Of a stretch of DNA of 47,587 bases, positions 44,826 to 47,587 are shown one piece after another. Source of the DNA: an uncultured Pelagibacteraceae bacterium (GTDB lineage: Bacteria; Pseudomonadota; Alphaproteobacteria; Pelagibacterales; AG-422-B15). Positions within the stretch are counted from its first letter, which is position 1, and the number at the start of each line of letters is the position of its first letter. Location: positions 1 through 47,587 of the forward strand of contig CACDOH010000008.1 in NCBI GenBank assembly GCA_902554325.1, read 5' to 3'. The position numbers and the translations under genes are program-made. Under the pieces are notes generated by a model. It ran no database searches. It saw only the letters and a program-made list of their open reading frames with translations, and was not told the DNA's origin.

Positions 44826-44852
44826 CTTGTTTAAATTAAAAGCTTTCCCTAC

Positions 44853-46016
44853 CTAGCTTATTGTAAAATGTGAGACGTTTATTCTTTTAGACAGAAAACC
44901 TGCCTTGCAGTACATAAGGTAAAAAGACCAGATTTTTTTAAATCTACCATTAAACCCTAAATTAGAAATTTTTTCCCAATTTGTTAAAAATTGTTCATGC
45001 CATAAATCCAGTGTTTTTGCATAATCCTGCGCAAATGATCTTTTCTTTATCATTGTTAAGTTACAATTATTAGTGATCATTTCTAATTTTTGCTCACTTG
45101 CCATCATTCCTCCCGGGAAAATATAAGATTGAATAAAATCAATATTGTTTTCATAAAAATTAAAATACTTGTTATCAATAGTTATAGTTTGAATTAAAGC
45201 TTTTTTATTTGGCTTTAGAAAACTCTTAATTTTTAAGAAATAGCTTTTCCAGAACTCCTTTCCAACAGCCTCAAACATTTCAATAGAAACTACGGCATCA
45301 AATTTCATATCAAATTCTCGATAATCTTTTTTTATCACATTTGTGTTACTTATATATTTTTTTAATCTTTTTTTTGAGAAATTATATTGTTCATCAGAAA
45401 TAGTAATACCAGTGACATTATACCCCTTAGAAGCAGCATACTCCATAAAACCACCCCATCCGCAACCAATGTCAAGAATATGGTCTCCAAATTTGAGTTC
45501 AAGACTATCAATAATTTTTTGATATTTCATTTCTTGTGCATCAGATAAACTAATTTTTTGATCATCAAATAAAGCCGCTGAATATGTCATTGTTCTGTCA
45601 AGCCACAAACTATAAAAATCGTTTCCAAGATCATAGTGAGCTTGAATATTATTTTTACTTCCTTTAACGGTATTTTTATTTAACGCATGTTTAAGATGAT
45701 AAAACATTTTTAAATACTTTCTTCCGCCTGCAATGGTCTTAATTTCATTAAGATTATGTGAAAAAAATATCATTAATTTTGATATATCTGGAGTTGATAA
45801 ATAATTTTTAAAATAAGATTCTGCTAACCCAATGTCACCTTTAGTTATGCATAGCCAAATTGCTTTCCATGAATGAATTTCTAATTCTGCATAGTCATTA
45901 TCATCTCCATATTTATAAAAGTGTTTATCTGGATAAGTAATCTTTATTGAACCAAAGCTAATCTTTTTGAATGAATTATTAATAATACTTTTAAGTATTT
46001 TATTCAGCATAACCAT
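44853..46016 (-). CDS. cfa: Cyclopropane-fatty-acid-phospholipid synthase family methyltransferase
   Basis: 387 residues. NNIQAHYDLGNDFYSLWLD and TMTYSAALFDD (about residues 122-151) are the CFA synthase motifs before the SAM site HILDIGCGWGGFMEYAASKG (179-198). VSIEMFEAVGKEFWKSYF and FIQSYIFPGGMMAS follow, matching the bicarbonate- and lipid-site regions. It methylates unsaturated acyl chains of membrane phospholipids to cyclopropane or related branched products. It overlaps the DUF1365 gene by 17 bp. ATG at 46016 is used; Met3 at 46010 is an alternative. The exact product (cyclopropane or methylated) cannot be told from sequence. Confidence 0.92.
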   Translation of the reverse strand: MVMLNKILKSIINNSFKKISFGSIKITYPDKHFYKYGDDNDYAELEIHSWKAIWLCITKGDIGLAESYFKNYLSTPDISKLMIFFSHNLNEIKTIAGGRKYLKMFYHLKHALNKNTVKGSKNNIQAHYDLGNDFYSLWLDRTMTYSAALFDDQKISLSDAQEMKYQKIIDSLELKFGDHILDIGCGWGGFMEYAASKGYNVTGITISDEQYNFSKKRLKKYISNTNVIKKDYREFDMKFDAVVSIEMFEAVGKEFWKSYFLKIKSFLKPNKKALIQTITIDNKYFNFYENNIDFIQSYIFPGGMMASEQKLEMITNNCNLTMIKKRSFAQDYAKTLDLWHEQFLTNWEKISNLGFNGRFKKIWSFYLMYCKAGFLSKRINVSHFTIS

Positions 46017-46731
46017 TGCCTTTGTGAGGATAAACCCTGAGCTTTTTCATCCATAATTTGAGCGCTTGAAGATGTATTCTTGGAATTACCATCAATGAAT
46101 TTAATGACAACTTTGCAAAATATATAAAAAAATTTATAGTATTGGTTTTTTTTATCTTACCTTTTAAATTTGTCATTATCTCTAAATTATTATTTTTATT
46201 GAATTGATTTATTTTTATTTCCAAATTAGGCAAGCTTTTTAACATAAATTTATATTTACCAATTTTTTCAGAAAAAGGAGATACATACATAATTTTCGAT
46301 ACATCATACCAATTTGTATTATTAATTATTTTTCCATTATCATGAATATAATATGTCTGTTTTTCTCTAAAAGTGTTTGTAACTTCGGCTATGTAGGCAA
46401 TAATATTATTTTCTATTTTTAAAAACCAAAAGCATACAGGATTGAAAGAATTTTTGAATGAATTGGGCGTTTTCAGTAAATCTATAGATGCACATTTTTT
46501 ATTGATATCATGCTTTTTAATAAAGTTCTGGAACCAATGAATAATATTTTGATTTATAAATGTGGAATTAAAATCATAAGAAAGTGTGAAACTAAGTTCG
46601 TTAAACGCGCCATTTTTAAAATTAAAAACATCTTTGTTATAAATGCTTGTATATTTATAAACAAACTTATGTTTTTTTGGAAATGATCGGTTGTGCAAGA
46701 CAGTCCCATCAAATATATAACTTTTAATCAT
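46000..46731 (-). CDS. DUF1365 family protein
   Basis: 243 residues. SYIFDGTVLHNRSFPKKHKF is the N-terminal family motif (the usual L-Y-x-G-x-V-x-H-x-R), NSFNPVCFWFLKIENNIIAY the central F-N-P-V-S-F-W-F block, and VIPRIHLQALKLWMKKLRVY followed by PHKG the C-terminal I-H-W-Q-A-L-x-L-W-x-K motif. The family has no settled function but occurs next to CFA-type synthases and COG2907 flavoproteins in many proteobacteria, which is exactly the context here. Overlaps with both neighbours (17 and 8 bp) imply a single transcript. Confidence 0.9.
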   Translation of the reverse strand: MIKSYIFDGTVLHNRSFPKKHKFVYKYTSIYNKDVFNFKNGAFNELSFTLSYDFNSTFINQNIIHWFQNFIKKHDINKKCASIDLLKTPNSFKNSFNPVCFWFLKIENNIIAYIAEVTNTFREKQTYYIHDNGKIINNTNWYDVSKIMYVSPFSEKIGKYKFMLKSLPNLEIKINQFNKNNNLEIMTNLKGKIKKTNTINFFIYFAKLSLNSLMVIPRIHLQALKLWMKKLRVYPHKGNGYAE

Positions 46732-47587
46732 TTAAAATATTATTTATTTTCGTACTAACTCTCGCACCCGATTCAAACCCGTCCTCATGAAATCCATATC
46801 CCAAATACGCTCCGGCATAAAAAATATTATTTTTTCCTTGCATCTTTTCTATTCCTATTTGTCCCTTTAAAGTATTTTTAGAAAAAATTATATGTTCATA
46901 ATTAATTCTTTTAAGTACATTTTTTATTTTTAGATCTGAAATATCTCCAACTGTAACAAATAAATTATCTTTGGTGTCCAAGTTTTGAAGACTATTCATC
47001 CAATAAGTCAGATATTTCCTATTCTCAAAATCAAATGAATTCCACGAGCTCCAATTTTCCCTCTTAAGTGGCATTAATTGCTCATCTTGATGAAGAATGA
47101 CATTATTATTAGAATATTGGAAATTGTTCATGACCAAATCTTCTTCTTTGTCTCGGTTAAGTAAAATTTTTTTTATTTGATTAATATTACAGGTAAAGAC
47201 TACATAATCATATTCAACATTAAATTTACTTGAAATTAATTTGATTTTATTTTGTTTTCTTTCAATTTTAATATTTTCTGAAAGATAAATGTTTTTTATA
47301 TTTGAATTAAATATAAACTTTTCTATATATGCCTTACTTCCATTATCTAAAGTAAGCCACTGTGGGCGATTGATTATTTTCGTTAAACCGTGATTTTCAA
47401 AAAAATTTAATAAAGTAGATGCAGGAAATTCAGTAATTTTATTGTTTAGCGTTGACCAAATAGCTGATGCCATTGGAAAAATATATTGATCTGAAAATTG
47501 TTTTGAAAAATTATTTTCTTTTATCCATTCAATGATTGATTTATTTGTATTTTTTTTATTTCTAGCACATTTATTGAATTTCAAAAT
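46724..47587 (-). CDS. FAD-dependent oxidoreductase (amine oxidase-like, COG2907 type), 5' end outside window
   Basis: 288 codons are visible and the frame is open to the window edge; a TTG at 47584 is internal, not a start. The visible part contains FPMASAIWSTLNNKITEFPA, RPQWLTLDNGSKAYIEKF, a long substrate domain, and the C-terminal FAD motif NIFYAGAYLGYGFHEDGFES followed by GARVS, diagnostic of the family (AGAY-x-GYGFHEDG). The N-terminal Rossmann loop lies beyond the window. The partner genes DUF1365 and cfa follow with overlaps. It probably oxidises or desaturates a lipid-linked substrate, which is inference from the cluster. Confidence 0.9.
   Translation of the reverse strand: MLKFNKCARNKKNTNKSIIEWIKENNFSKQFSDQYIFPMASAIWSTLNNKITEFPASTLLNFFENHGLTKIINRPQWLTLDNGSKAYIEKFIFNSNIKNIYLSENIKIERKQNKIKLISSKFNVEYDYVVFTCNINQIKKILLNRDKEEDLVMNNFQYSNNNVILHQDEQLMPLKRENWSSWNSFDFENRKYLTYWMNSLQNLDTKDNLFVTVGDISDLKIKNVLKRINYEHIIFSKNTLKGQIGIEKMQGKNNIFYAGAYLGYGFHEDGFESGARVSTKINNILND

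Noticed and set aside
1-47587. CRISPR arrays, insertion sequences, toxin-antitoxin pairs, prophage genes and secondary-metabolite clusters.
   Set aside because: No spaced repeat array, transposase, phage structural gene or biosynthetic megagene was seen on either strand; apart from the tRNA-bounded islet the content is housekeeping.

Overview
The window reads as a chromosomal segment of a low-G+C (about one third by eye), free-living, Gram-negative alphaproteobacterium, probably a streamlined marine lineage. The evidence is the gene content and order. There is an LPS export block (kdsD-lptC-lptA-lptB), an aroA-cmk-rpsA-ihfB-pyrF-trpF-trpB block, and a lgt-midA-pgeF-prs-rplY-pth-ychF block. 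Several families are mostly alphaproteobacterial or mitochondrial: TIGR02300/FYDLN, ELM1, NDUFA9-like and MidA/NDUFAF7-like. DnaG lacks its zinc ligands, as alphaproteobacterial DnaG usually does. Genes are packed with 1-26 nt overlaps, and most convergent pairs abut or overlap. No stretch over 300 bases lacks a gene. The exact clade cannot be fixed from sequence reading alone.

Layout. 1-783: 5' part of an NDUFA9-like protein (minus strand). 836-4130: RNase D-like exonuclease and the Kdo/LPS transport genes, meeting tRNA-Ala and a TIGR02300 protein. 4683-11255: aroA, cmk, rpsA, ihfB, pyrF, trpF and a strongly altered trpB. 11252-11935: an in-frame chimera of the first ~49 codons of trpA with the C-terminal two thirds of cytochrome c1 (petC). 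12085-13827: purine permease and phosphoribosyltransferase. 13830-19783: minus-strand housekeeping run (ychF to lgt). 19966-24195: proC, an EnvZ/OmpR-type two-component pair with a MarR gene, and a branched-chain aminotransferase. 24196-30704: one long minus-strand operon uvrB-antiporter-SDR-folB-uvrC-pgsA. 30795-35075: aspC, trxB and an ELM1/2OG-oxygenase/Lrp trio. 35072-39455: carB and carA. 39585-43913: yqeY, dnaG, rpoD. 43963-44825: tRNA(CAU) and a tiny tRNA-bounded islet. 44853-47587: cyclopropane-fatty-acid-synthase-type cluster (cfa, DUF1365, FAD oxidoreductase).

Three things stand out. (1) A 786-bp islet is bounded by a perfect 45-bp direct repeat of the 3' part of the CAU tRNA, starting exactly at the anticodon loop. 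It carries only an FkbM-type methyltransferase and no integrase. (2) The trpB in the trp operon keeps the PLP lysine and scaffold but has replaced most active-site signature residues, so it may not be an ordinary tryptophan synthase beta subunit. (3) The trpA::petC join at about 11.4 kb is either an assembly misjoin or a deletion. Conclusions that depend on linkage across this point should be held lightly.
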